From Cryptomeria japonica (Eukaryota; Streptophyta; Pinopsida; Cupressales; Cupressaceae), in NCBI RefSeq assembly GCF_030272615.1, contig NC_081408.1:65482546-65546545 (forward strand): 64,000 nt of DNA. The letters are read 5' to 3'. The notes under the pieces were generated by a model that saw only the letters and a program-made list of their open reading frames with translations, was not told where the DNA came from and ran no database searches. Position 1 is the first letter of the stretch; the number at the start of each line of letters is the position of its first letter. The translations under genes were made by a program, and so were the position numbers. Of this stretch, positions 1-11,245 are shown piece by piece.

Positions 1-2
1 CC

Positions 3-392
3 CTGGAAGTAGAAATCCCATCTCTCAGAGTCTCTTTGAAACATTTAATCCCATATGAAGAGTATCGAGTTAACCGACTGCAAGAACTTGAACTATTAGA
101 TGAAAGACATTAGCATGCTTACACTCATCTCAAAGCATATCAACAATGCATGTGTAGGAGTTACAATCACAAGGTCATCCCTCGCAACTTGAAAGTTGGT
201 GACCTAGTCCTCAAAGAAAATCCAAGAAATCAACAAGATCGAGAAAAGAAAGGGAAATTTGAACCTAATTGGTTGGGTCCCTATGTCATCATATCCATCT
301 ATGGATCAGGTGCCTATTAGCAAACAAATTCAGAAGGAGATGTGCTTGACAAACCAACTAACAACATCCATCTGAAGAAGTACTACACTTAA
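3..392 (+). pseudogene. Ty3/Gypsy integrase C-terminus (Gypsy-1)
   Basis: This is the 3' end of a Ty3/Gypsy pol gene, read in frame 3 from the window edge to a stop at 390-392. The integrase C-terminus inserts reverse-transcribed DNA into the host genome. Visible marks are the stretch IPYEEYRVNRLQELELLDER, then a basic segment with KVGDLVLKE, then the GPYVI module typical of the Ty3/Gypsy integrase tail (GPF/Y), ending NNIHLKKYYT. Two in-frame TAG codons (112-114 and 318-320) break it, so this copy is dead. The catalytic core lies outside the window. The link to the LTR at 5163 is inferred from orientation and the absence of another element between them. Confidence 0.85.
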
Positions 393-1700
393 GTAGCCTA
401 GTGCACAGAAAAAAGCCAAAACAAGCGAAAAAAAAAAAAAAATCCTAGAAAAAGCAAAAAAACAAAGTACAATAAACACAAATGGTGAAAACCTGGTAAA
501 CAGGCGCTCTTGTGAAAGAATGGCTCCTCTATCTATCTCCATACCATTTTATCCATATCCTTAAAAACACTATTGGCCATCGCCTGACACTTAGCACATA
601 TCCATTCAGGACATACTTAGCATAGTCACTATCCTAGTTTATCCATATAAATCCTCTTAACACATTCCACCATGGCTTGGAAATCACTGTACATATTCAC
701 ATCAAGAGGCACACTCAGCCAGGGGCAATAAATTGTCAAAAACTTGCAAACATTCAAGACATCAAAACTATTTACAAAACTCAGAAGCATGGCATCCAAC
801 AACCAAAACTACGCTTCATCGCAAAACAAAACAAAAAAAATCACAGAAATACCAAGGATGGATGATTTGCTGAAGTACTGAATGTTGCATTATCGCATAC
901 AAATCTTGACTATTTTTGCATTTTGAACTTTTTAAATTATTGGATTCTCTTCCTTTTCTCACTAAATGCTTCAAAGCTAGAGATCATGGGGAACTTCCAA
1001 TATTTTCTTAGTCTTCTGTCTGGGAGGTGATCACTTGTACTATGTGAATACTTGCCTCGAGACATGATATATCGATTATCACTGAAGGTCTGATTTCACT
1101 TCACGCATACAAATGATTTAATCTTGTCTATTTACGCAATCCGCACTCAGGTCGTCCTGGTTCAATTATACCTTGATGCTTGTGCTATCTTGCAAAATCA
1201 AACATCATGTAAATTTTTCTCAAGTCATTATGGTTCAATTATACCATTGTGCTTGTATAAATTTTCAACATATCCTAAACAAATCAATGCTCAATGATGA
1301 TACCTACAAAGAAAGCAAACAACATATGGCTATATTGGAAGACAAATACAGAATGAGGATGCTACCAAAAACATAGTTGCATATCATTTTAACATAGTTG
1401 CATATCATTTTACAATTAGTTGCATATCATTTTACAATTAGTTGTATATCATTATCATACATGTCATTTTCAAGATACATCTCACATACATATCAAATCA
1501 TACATCCTGCATCATACATTATATCATATATTTATGCATTGCATCATCATAATGTAATGTTAAGAACACATAAGCACATGCATCCATATAACCCACCACA
1601 TGATCAAAGATAATGATGCCATATATATATCTCCAAAAAATGATCAAAATATCCAAAATCTATCATCTCTGTGTCCAGTACAAAGAATACAATGATCTAA
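393..1700 (+). other. Gypsy-1 post-pol spacer (region A)
   Basis: This is non-coding internal sequence of Gypsy-1 downstream of pol. An A-rich run lies at about 426-470. Parts of this region, especially about 1150-1550, recur in reverse complement at about 45390-46316 inside the SWEET intron. Short chance ORFs in both copies translate almost identically (for example NFSQVIMVQLYH), which reflects shared DNA rather than a supported gene. I see no conserved coding domain here. Confidence 0.6.
1373..1460 (+). repeat. Short tandem repeat, unit about 22-24 bp
   Basis: Four imperfect copies of a unit containing AGTTGCATATCATTTTA lie in tandem, the last with GTATATCATT. The related region in the SWEET intron (about 45475-45530, opposite strand) has about three copies of the same unit. 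The array is therefore part of the element family and varies in copy number. Confidence 0.7.
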
Positions 1701-1866
1701 AATACAATAGAGACCACGTCTCTCAAGTATGGCTATCCCCTGATGGAGATGGTCTAGCTCCAGATGTCCCCACCCCTGGATCTCCAGGGGGATCCTATCT
1801 CGATGGCCCTATCACACCTCGGCTCTCAGACCGTGACCCAGTATCTCGAGATCGACTAGATCTCAA

Positions 1867-3614
1867 CTATGTAAAGCTCTGTACTCGGCAGTCCCTAGGT
1901 ATTATAGCCTCATAGTGCCAGTGGTAGTACTCCACCTCCTGAGCTCTCAAAGATAGCTCTCTCAAGGTGTCTCTCATCGAAGCACCCGTCGCTGCCCACT
2001 GCACGCTCACTACAAGCTCCTCCACTCGACCCCTCCACTCTATCTCCGTGTCCCGCTCAGTGGTCAACTGTGCAATTTGTTGCTGATATGTCAAAACCTA
2101 TGCCTACAGCTATTGTACAGTCACCTGAAGGGTCCAAATCTATGCATCCTCAACATGAGTGGAGATCCAAACCCATAACGGTACCTGTGCAGGGGCATCC
2201 CCTCTAACTCTGCCTATCCTCGGTGCTGGAGGTGGAAGCACATCCATCCTCCTCCTCTGTGCTGGCCATATGACCTTGTCAGTACCCCCCACTACAGCTA
2301 GAACCTCCCCCAGCCTCCCCTCTCCACTGGCTCCAATAGCCAATTCGCCTCTCCCCCTATTTATCACTGCCCGTATGACTACTCTATCCAAACCTTTATC
2401 TCCTCTCCTCCCTCTATCTCCCCTCCTCCCTCTAACTCCTCTCCCTCATCGTCCTCCTCCACCATCTCCATCATCCTCATCATCTCCCTCTCCCTCCTCA
2501 TCATCATCATCAAATGTCAATCGCATCTCCTCAAGATCCGATATCTTGGCCACTGCCCACGCGGAAAACAATCTTGTGAACTCATTGGTCATGCCCACAT
2601 CCAAAATCTCTAGGGCATAATCCCATATCTGGCCCGCCAAACCAATAAAATCCTCCAACGCCACCGCACTATCAATAGTTGGGCCCCAATCTGATATGTC
2701 CTACCTCCACCGTGCATATAACAAGCCCCCTGAGGTATACCTTGATGACGACCAAATAGTCTCAAAACTCTGGTCACCACAAACCTCTCAATAACAAATG
2801 GGATCCTCCCAATCAGGTATCTCATCATAAACACATAGGGCATCTCCAGCCCATCCTCTGCCCACACCTCGCACCCTATATACAGTTTCCATGTGACCAT
2901 ATTGATGTCATCCAAAACTCTCCTCCAATGCTCTAGTTTGCCCAGCTTCCATTGGACAACTAGACCCTTGTATCCGTAAGCATAGGCATGTCCAATGGGC
3001 CTATCTCTATCTGCTAATGGCCTAGCGGCTGGAATGTGCTCCCAGCACCATACCTGTAAGAGCATCACGCCAGCTGACAAACTATCGTAACCTAGGTATA
3101 CCACCTCGTGCAAGTCCCTGTACAGATGGGCTAACATAGCCAATCCCCATGCAAACCTGCGGCCCTATGTAACCATGTCCTCTAACACCAGCCCCCATCC
3201 CATAAAGAATCCCTTTGACCTATGATCAGGACAAAGGAATCCACTGATAAACCCTGCCAGTATTGATGGAAGCGGTGCATAATCTAGGTCTAAGAACTCC
3301 TACCATGGGATCTCATATCCGCATACTATCTCAGTGTGAAAAATATGGTGAAGTGCCTCTGTGCCACCCTCCTCCAACTGCTCATATGGTAGTAGTGCAC
3401 CTACTACTGGTATGTGCAAAATCCTGTAACAGTCCTCTGGTGTGACTGTCATCTCACCTGTGGAAAAATGGAAGGTGTTCATGTCGCTATGCCACCTCTC
3501 TGCGAGTGCTATAAGTAGCCCCCGGTTCACAGTGAATCGAGGCATATCCAATAGGGATGTCAACCCACATCTCTCAATAATGTCCAAGTCGGCCTGTGTC
3601 AACTGTGGTATCAA
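1867..3614 (-). pseudogene. Antisense plant mobile domain (PMD) protein carried by Gypsy-1
   Basis: A decayed gene lies antisense to the retrotransposon. The upstream part (3614-3300) begins MIPQLTQADLDIIERCGL and contains FHFSTGEMTVTPEDCYRIL, the GEMTVTPEDV-type signature of plant mobile domains (MAIN/MAIL-like). The next part (3143-2610, same frame) has FAWGLAMLAHLYRDL just upstream of its start and LLQVWCWEHIPAARP, the other diagnostic PMD block. After about 2660 the frame shifts. It continues with an acidic Asp/Glu/Gly-rich tract (about 2446-2520) and a possible coiled-coil tail (2094-1867). At least one stop and one frameshift break it. PMDs are known both in host proteins that affect silencing and as passengers of Tat-type Gypsy and other transposons. 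A role here is inferred only. Confidence 0.8.
2398..2520 (-). repeat. Pyrimidine-rich low-complexity tract (acidic codons on minus strand)
   Basis: The plus strand is almost pure C/T with TCATCATCATCA runs. On the minus strand it encodes a poly-Asp/Glu/Gly stretch in the PMD protein. It is simple-sequence expansion within the captured gene. Confidence 0.75.
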
Positions 3615-3795
3615 AGTCCAAGGCCTAGGAAATCACTCACATGACTACACCATGCCCAATCACTCCTATCAACCAGCAAAACAAGTCCAATACCAGTTTC
3701 CACATCAAAACAAAGATATCAAAATCCAACTCACATCAACAACATGAAACAATTTGCTCATCTACATCAAGTTCAAAATCCTATCATTTCATATC

Positions 3796-3990
3796 AACTT
3801 GTAAAACAACTCAAGTTATCAAAAACTATATCAAAACTTGTAACACAATTCAAGTCTCCAAATCACATAAACTTGTAAAACAACTCAAGTTTCCCACCCA
3901 TATCAGCTTGTAAAACAACTCAAGTTTCCAACACATATCAGCTTGTAACACAAATCAGGCTTCACACATTTGAACTTGAAACAATGCACA
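3796..3990 (+). repeat. Tandem array, unit about 35 bp, six copies
   Basis: The core AACTTGTAAAACAACTCAAG, or a close variant, starts at 3796, 3835, 3870, 3905, 3940 and 3973, giving steps of 39, 35, 35, 35 and 33 bases. It lies between the PMD gene and the 3' LTR of Gypsy-1. The hypervariable 3' region of Tat/Ogre elements is known to host such arrays and to seed satellite DNA. Confidence 0.85.
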
Positions 3991-4149
3991 AAAACAAATC
4001 ATATTTTGATCAACACAACACATTGATATCTATGCATAACTCAAAATATCGCAACTCAAAACAAGTTATATCGACACTCATATTGGACAAATTAATAAAA
4101 ACCATAACAGCAACACACAATAATTTCACAAATCACCTCATCTCGCAAA

Positions 4150-4570
4150 ATTTTTCCTAATGCGCTAAAACAAATTCCTCCTATGCTAAATCTACCCATG
4201 CGCTAGGTTGTTTTTCATATGTGCTAATCTATTTACCCTATGTGCTAGACTAACTCTACACGCTAGTCTTTTTCCCCCATGTGCCACCTAACCTACCCTA
4301 TGTGCTAAAACCTATCTATGTGCTAACCTATACCTCGCTGATGCTACCTATTTGACCCTATGCACTAGGTCTACCCTACGGGCTAAAACCCCTTCTTCAT
4401 GCGAACCCCTGTGACCCCTATGTGCTAGGTCTACCCTACGCGCTACCCTATGTTCGGAATGTGCTATTTTCACTCCTTGCACTAACCTAGACTTTCTATG
4501 TGCTACACTATTTTGTTCCGGACGCAGCCCTAAAACTAAGCTTCATGTGCTACCTAAATTTTCGTATGTG
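4150..4570 (+). repeat. Degenerate short-motif array (TGYGCTA)
   Basis: The heptamer TGTGCTA, TGCGCTA or a close variant recurs about every 15-30 bases through this stretch, usually after CTA or CCC (for example CCCTATGTGCTAGGTCTACC). The spacing is irregular and no reading frame spans it. It is the second repeat array in the Gypsy-1 3' region. I do not recognise a protein or a known satellite in it. Confidence 0.65.
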
Positions 4571-5146
4571 CAAATTTGCGACTTTGACGCGCTAAAACGG
4601 AATTTCAAAAATCAAAAAATGACCAAAAACAACAAAATCAAAAATCAAAAAAGGGTCAAAAGTGTTGACTTACTGGTTGTCCATATGCAACATGTCTCTG
4701 GTACCTCCGAATGTGCTCAAAATGATGCCTGGAATACAGAATAGGCATTTTGACTTCTCTCCAAATTCTCTTTCTCCAAAGTCAACAATGCACAAATGAA
4801 TCAAATCAAGACCCTTTTCCCCTTTTATAGGAGGAAAATGAAATTAGGGTTAGGGAACTGGGCATTTAATTTGCTCGCGGTCTCCCTTATACCCTACACA
4901 ATGTAAATTATCGAGAGATGAATCAATTTCAACATTTCACATAAACAAAATCATACACCCCACACACAAATCATCAAATCCAATCAAAATTTTCAAAATA
5001 TTGATTCATCTCCCGAGGGGGCATCATGCATCAAATCAAATCTGGGGCACGACATGAAGAATAAGAGCAACACAAATATTTCATTTCATCATGAAATCAT
5101 GATAACACATCATTTTCTTTGAAATAACATGTGCACACACATCACT

Positions 5147-5162
5147 TCAAAGAGGGGCAAAA
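5147..5162 (+). promoter_or_regulatory. Polypurine tract of Gypsy-1
   Basis: AAAGAGGGGCAAAA directly precedes the TG that starts the LTR at 5163. A polypurine tract primes plus-strand synthesis during reverse transcription. The LTR boundary is supported by the related inverted LTR at 47818, which begins at the same point. Confidence 0.75.
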
Positions 5163-6537
5163 TGTAGACGTATAAAAATGACCATATTCCTAAATGAATA
5201 TTTTATGTTCATTTCTCTATTTAATTAAATCCAATTTAATTAAATTACCAGTATTCCTCTATTTAATTAAGTAAATTACTCAGTTAAATTCACTATACCC
5301 ATTTAATGAATAAATCATTTTTATTCAATCAAAACCCTTCTATCCACTTTTAATTAAATTCAAATTTAATTAAATAAGTTATCCTAAATTGAATAAATCT
5401 AATTTATTTAATTTCCCCAAATTGCAACCAAATTGAAGTAAATTCATTTTAATTCAATTACATCCTATTATCCCTCCATCCACTTGCATTTTCCTACATC
5501 TCTCACTTGCTTCCTAAACCCCTTCCTAATTTCTTCTAGACCCTTCTAATCACTTCTAAATTAACCTAACCCATCTTCTAAACTTTGTCACATCCCTAAA
5601 CAAAGGGAAGTCACTTCTCAAACCCTTAAAGTCTTTGATAGCCATTAAAGGCTTCAAGTCTTCAACCACTTAATTTTCCAAAGTCTCCCAAACCATTAAT
5701 GGTTAATTCAACCCTCTTACATGGATAGAGACTTTTTGCCTAACTTAACCTTCATCCAACCCAAGGGTCTCTTCAAGCATTTATTGCTTTGACCATGGTT
5801 ATTCCTTAATCATTTGCACAAGAGTTTATTCTTGGATTAACTCTTAATCCAATGGATAATCTTAACTTAAGCTTGACCCTTACCCTCTGGATAACCATGA
5901 GGTCTTCTCAGGCATTTAACACCTCCAACCCCTTCTCTCAACCCAACCCTATGTTGACATTTGTCACCATTTCATTGGTACAAATTGCAAACATGGATTC
6001 CCAACTTTCAAACTCAACCCTTGATCAACTCTTTCAATCCTGACCATCCATTGCCCTATTTTTGCTATAAATAGAGCTCTCATTCCTCCATTTTAAAGAT
6101 CCAAGTTTCTAGTATCATACTTATGCTCAAATACATTCATGTTTTCATTTCATATATGCTCATCATTTAGCCTCTCTTTTAACTAGGAATTAGTCTAAAT
6201 ATGCATGTTTAGAATACTTTCTTTATCATTTAGCTCAATCATAGACTAATATATCATGTTAGGATAGTATTTATACTAACCTTGTCATCTTATACTTAGT
6301 TTATTGCATTTCTAGAATCATGCATAGCTTAGGATGCATCTCATATTAAAACCAACAAAAAGCATCCCTCGTTCTTGCATTTGCCATCCCTAAACCATTT
6401 TGCTTAGTGATCTGAGAGCAAAAACATTGGTTTGAGGGACCGTGTAAGATAGAGAACCATGGGACCAACCTTGGGAAGCTGAGTGATACTTCATTACTCC
6501 ATAGCTTGCACCAAGAAGTCCTGTGAGTGTGTGAGCA
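5163..6537 (+). mobile_element. Gypsy-1 3' LTR
   Basis: The LTR starts TGTAGACGTATAAAAATGAC. It contains an AT-rich block of repeated TTTAATTAAAT words and then a TATA box at 6066-6073. The 3' end is placed at about 6537 (GTGAGCA), where similarity to the copy in the SWEET intron fades. That inverted copy at about 46398-47818 matches along its length, including the final CCAAGAAGTCCTGTG block. No target duplication can be tested because the 5' LTR is outside the window. The end is uncertain by some tens of bases. Confidence 0.75.
6066..6073 (+). promoter_or_regulatory. LTR TATA box
   Basis: TATAAATA followed by GAGCTCTCATTCCTCC. The same TATAAATA-GAGCTCTCA context is kept in the inverted LTR (46872-46879, minus strand), which supports a core promoter role for LTR transcription. 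Confidence 0.6.
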
Positions 6538-9186
6538 AGGCTCCATATAGCTTCGTTTTTCACATATTGAGTTCTATTGACTGGCTTTTCCTACATACAC
6601 AAAGTTTATTACATTAAAGAAGAAGTTAGCATAGGAAAACAAAACAACAACAATTTTCCTATAGCTAAGAAAATATAGTGCAACCTCCTTCCTAGATTTA
6701 AGCTCCACTAGGAACAATTATGAATGTTCCACAAACTACTCTGATGAGGAAGTGATCAAGTCGTTATGATCTTCTCCAATGCTGCTCCATTTTGAATGTG
6801 TCTGCATCCTAGCAACATGTTGATGTTCCTCTTAACTGCCATCTTAGTTTTTCTTTTATCTTGGCTTACCCTGCATCGTGACGTTAATGTGCAAAAAAGC
6901 ATGTGTATCTATTGATGTTAAAATAACATAAATTAAACCACATTCTAAGATTGTTTGAGATAATTTGCATAGATGGATTATTTATAAATCATTAGATAAC
7001 AACCTTAGGTATATGATAAACCAGTTCCAGAAATACTTAAAAAGACATCAACCAAGAAGCTCTTCGGACCCAAATTTTACCTAGACACAAGACCTAAGAA
7101 AGAATTCTATGACAAAAACCTATCAAAACAGAGCCATTATTTCCGCTCATCAAAATCATTTCTTTTGAATAGAAGAAAATGATCGTACCAGAGTCTTTCT
7201 AAATGTTTAGAGAATGGCCATTTATAGTAGTAGGAAGCACATCGAAGCAACATACATAATGCTAAAGTCACAGAGCCAACAATGATACACAATGATAAGA
7301 GAAAATAATGTGAGATAGAGGTCAAACAATCATGCAAAAAATCAAATCCCTCATAGTCTAAAGGTTCAATACAGGGAATAGAATCTCTCTCACTAAGTTC
7401 TTTTCCAACTCTAAGATAGTGAAAGGTAGAAAGACACAACAGATCATGATAGAAATAGTATATAGTCAAAGGAGGCTCACAAGTGCCAAGAGAAGATCAT
7501 TCACATGCATGAGAACAATAATCACAAGGGAATGAAGCATAAAATCTTTACAAAATGTGTTGTTGATCAACTAGATGGAGCATTTCCACATGAAAGGGCA
7601 GCAATGGAAAATAATCTTCATTTACAGTCATAATAAGTAACAAATCATGATAGAGTACCAGTGGTATCTTGAAAAAACCATTGGCAGCATAAAGCAAGAA
7701 GCGGTCTCAATAGAAATGTCATATACCCTCATGATATGAACAATGACTCTTATGCCAAACATGTAGCAAGAAGAGTTCAATAATGCATGCAGAAGAGATT
7801 GCCATCAATATTACCTCTAATGGTTGATTGAAGAAAGAGAAAGTTTGTTGATTAGGCCTAAATGTCTTCAAAAAAATCCCAATGGTGGTCATGTGCATAA
7901 TGTTCACCTAGGGTTTTGAACCCAATAGATGTTGCAGCTTCTTTGAGAAGCTTGAATGAAATGCTTCAATTCATTTTTCCTCCATGTTTCACTTTAGGTT
8001 ATGTTGTTTCCCTAATAATGTCAACCATGTTTGGTGGCATTTTATTTAAAATGCAATGTAAACAAACACCCCACGTGGGCTTTGTAATGTCATGCAAGGC
8101 CTAGGGATTTTATGCCTTAGACTTTATTTTGTAAACTTTCATATAATGTACTCTTTTGATGCCTTATGGTCATTTTCTTTGACCATTACCTGCCTTATCA
8201 CTTGAATTATGAGAATGATTTTATTTTTTTTGCATAAGTATCTTTGCAAAATAAATGAGTTAATAGGTGTATTTATAAACCTTTAACTCATCTTGTTTTT
8301 TTTAATGCAAAAGGGGGCATATAGGATTAGTTTGAGCTATTTGTAGACATAGGGAGGCTATCTAGGAGGTTTTAGCTGGCTTTTGAGAGCTTTCAGGGAT
8401 AATTTTGGAGTCTCTTTCTATTTGGTAAATTCAATATTGATTTTTGACCCATTTGGAGACATTTTGGAGGGAACTTAGGTCCCATTTTTGGGGCCTTTTT
8501 AGGACATCCAAGCTGAGATAGTTGGGGCTCCTATCTTCTTGGGATTTTGGAGGGAGTTTGTAGTGACTCCATATAGTCATCTTTTTGACTTATTGTATTC
8601 AGTTCTTGATTATGCAAAGTAGAGACAATGATTATTGTGAATCCTTTGTACTTTTGTGTTTGATCGAATTCTAAGTGGAGTGCTTTATTTCCTTATACTG
8701 TTGTCTCACTATTTTCATACCCTCTTTATGATAGTGTAATGTGTAGGTTGCAGTTTGTGTCAAAGTGAATGTTATGAGCTCTTTACTGTGATTTTTTTTT
8801 TTTTTTATAGAGCGAGTATACATTTAGACCTTTCTATGAATTATTGATGCGGTTGCATGATAAGGATATGTTGTGTGAATTTATCACTGTTATTTCAATG
8901 TTCAAGTGTCATAGTTTTTCCTGAATGTCATAAGTTATCAGTTGGTGTATCACCTAATTAGTTTCAATTTTTCAGTATAGTTGTTAAGTTTACTAGTTTT
9001 AGTTTCATCTCTTCCCCTTTCCTCATAAGTCAGTAGTTTTAGAGTGATAACCATCTAGAAGCCAGTTTTATCTAGAGATTCAGTCCATTTTTTAGATGAC
9101 CTATAGCTTAGGAGTGTTTCCATGTTTCCCTAAAGTGCCTAGTTCTACAACTGGGTGAGGGTGCAATTTTAGGAGATAACACTTTT
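6538..9186. other. Intergenic DNA, probably ending in the Gypsy-2 5' LTR
   Basis: No gene is supported here. The small ORFs show no family I recognise. The stretch just before 9187 should contain the 5' LTR of Gypsy-2, because a primer-binding-site-like sequence follows. I found no second LTR copy to define its start. An AAAAGGGGGCAT motif at about 8311-8323 resembles a polypurine tract but has no clear LTR after it. Confidence 0.4.
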
Positions 9187-9205
9187 TGGCACCCTCAATG
9201 GGACC
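9187..9205 (+). promoter_or_regulatory. Candidate primer binding site of Gypsy-2
   Basis: TGGCACCCTCAATGGGACC resembles the TGGCGCCC...GTGGGGCC primer sites of plant Ty3/Gypsy elements. It lies upstream of sequence that leads into the split gag. This is similarity by eye only, and the matching LTR was not delimited. Confidence 0.45.
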
Positions 9206-9521
9206 GTTGGATTGTTTATAGTCCATTAGAGGTCGCTTTGGCTACTGTTTCAGTATGTGTAGTAGTCAATATCAGTCTTTTAGAGATTTTCCTTAGCATA
9301 CCTAGCAAATTTGAGTTTTGGTGAAGAGATCTAGTGCATTCATAGCTTATGAGAAGAGTGTATACAAGAAGTATCTCTTCATATTTTATTTATTTACAAC
9401 TTTCACCTCCTAGGAGAAGAAAAAGGATTTCTATAAGGACATCTATTCGGTCAAAAAGGTTTTAATCAACACCACCCAGTTTTAAGCTAGCAAGTCCTAT
9501 TGTGTTGTTAGTTGTTTTTTA

Positions 9522-10880
9522 TGGTATCATGAAAGAATAAGGATCTGATCAACTACTAAGATAGGGGGGGTGAATCAATAGATAGAAAGATTATATAAAC
9601 TCTCACCAATCTCCAAATCAACCTCTCAAAGTAAACTCTAAACTGACTAGTTTAAACACTGAACTTCAAATGCAATATTACAGACAAGTTAAACCGGTTG
9701 ACTGTTATAACAGACTAACAACAAAACAACTCAAAAACTCTCAAAACCTTTTAACCAAAACATCCAAATACTTTACTAACATAAGTAAAACATATTTTAG
9801 ATTGTTGTCGGTTAACATAACATATCAAAGTGGATTTAGCAATTAAGAAATTCAACCATAGTAAACATAACCACAAAAACATTCACCACTTGACACAATA
9901 TTTTTGATGTAGAAACCCAAATGGGAAAAACCATGGTGGTGATGAATACCCACAAGTATTCTGAACTCTTCTGAAGTTCACCCTGTTAGTAGCCTATCAT
10001 GTTAAAGGTTTACAATAAGTCATGTTAAGAACAAATCCTGTTAGGGACCACCCGGTTAAGGGATTGACCATAATGCCCTATTAGAAGCAATACCCTATTA
10101 GGAGTAACCTTGGTAGAGGAATTTAAATCCAAGCTAATGGACCACCTAGTTAGAGGATTTTAATACCACTAAGCTTGTTATATTTTACCCGATTAGGGGA
10201 TTTGACTATTGTAATTGTTAGAAATCAATAAGGGTTTGTTGATCTCTTCAAATAGCACTACACTTGCTTGTTCGGATCCTTTTCATGCTCCTATATGCCT
10301 TTACACAAACTACAAATACATCATCCAGTTTGGCAACCACGCTCTCATTCTCAGCTATAAATTGCCAACACTTCAATAAAACAATAGGTCGGTAACACAT
10401 CATAAACCTAATTCTCTCATAGAGATTACAAACAAATCGGTTCAAGTATGACCATTGGACTACATAACAATCACTGCACATCATTCAAGATATTCTTGAC
10501 CGCTCCTTGATCACCACTTCATCGAACACTGTAACTCATCACATGGTTTCCATTACATGAAATGAACTTGCTCATTCCCAAGATAAAAAACATTATCTCT
10601 ACATGCCAAAAAACCATTTGAAACTCTTCTCATACAACATGCATACATGTCATAATAATTACTGTTCATCATTAGATCATAAACCAATACAACCAATTCA
10701 CCAAACTCCATCGGTTAGGGTTTATCGGTTGATCTCACTTATTCTCTAGTAATACTAATTTCCTTCACAAGCTCACTTACTGGTTGCAAAACAACATTAT
10801 AACAACATCATTACCATATATAATTGACATCAATGAAAAAATAACATTTCCTTAATGCAATATTCATGCAAATGCCAACA
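9522..10880 (-). repeat. Copia-A 3' LTR
   Basis: This matches 15384-16795. On the element strand it starts TGTTGGCATTTGCATGAATA and ends near ATACCA. On the plus strand it begins TGGTATCATGAAAGAATAAGG. The boundary at 10880 abuts the polypurine tract (plus strand ATCTCCCCCTTTTACA). Confidence 0.85.
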
Positions 10881-10896
10881 ATCTCCCCCTTTTACA
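10881..10896 (-). promoter_or_regulatory. Copia-A polypurine tract
   Basis: On the minus strand the sequence TGTAAAAGGGGGAGAT ends exactly where the 3' LTR starts. The same GGGGGAGAT-TGTT arrangement is used by Copia-B and by the pol-less family in this window. Confidence 0.8.
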
Positions 10897-11245
10897 TTGA
10901 TGGCAATACAAGTTCAATACCCTTGATTGCTATGATTGTGAATAGGAATCTTGGTTTACATTTTACCATGTATTCACCTTCAACTAATTCTTCATGTCTT
11001 TAGGTGGTAACTAGCTATAGATCTTCTCTCTGACAATCATACAATTCTTCTCCCAATAATCACATAGTTCTTCTCCCCCTTTGACAACAATGCCAGAGTG
11101 AATGTAAAACATGCAATGTCAAACTTCACTGTTAAGCATCATCAACCTACAACTTGATGATCCCTTGTGTAATAACTCCACTCTACACCAATCCTGCTAT
11201 AAAATTCTGCAAGTAGCTCTAGGACTGATGTAATCTACATCATGC

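Noticed and set aside
1173-1376. Small ORF conserved with minus-strand 45871-45524
   Set aside because: The similarity is DNA-level conservation of Gypsy-1 spacer in both copies. The flanking non-coding DNA is equally conserved, so it does not indicate a gene.
2159-2620. Plus-strand ORF of 153 codons, proline/serine-rich
   Set aside because: It is the reverse reading of the PMD gene's acidic low-complexity tract.
6346-6546. Minus-strand ORF starting MEPCSHTHRTSWCKL
   Set aside because: It lies inside the Gypsy-1 LTR and reads LTR sequence only.
8311-8330. AAAAGGGGGCAT as a polypurine tract
   Set aside because: No LTR start with TG follows and no internal region precedes it.
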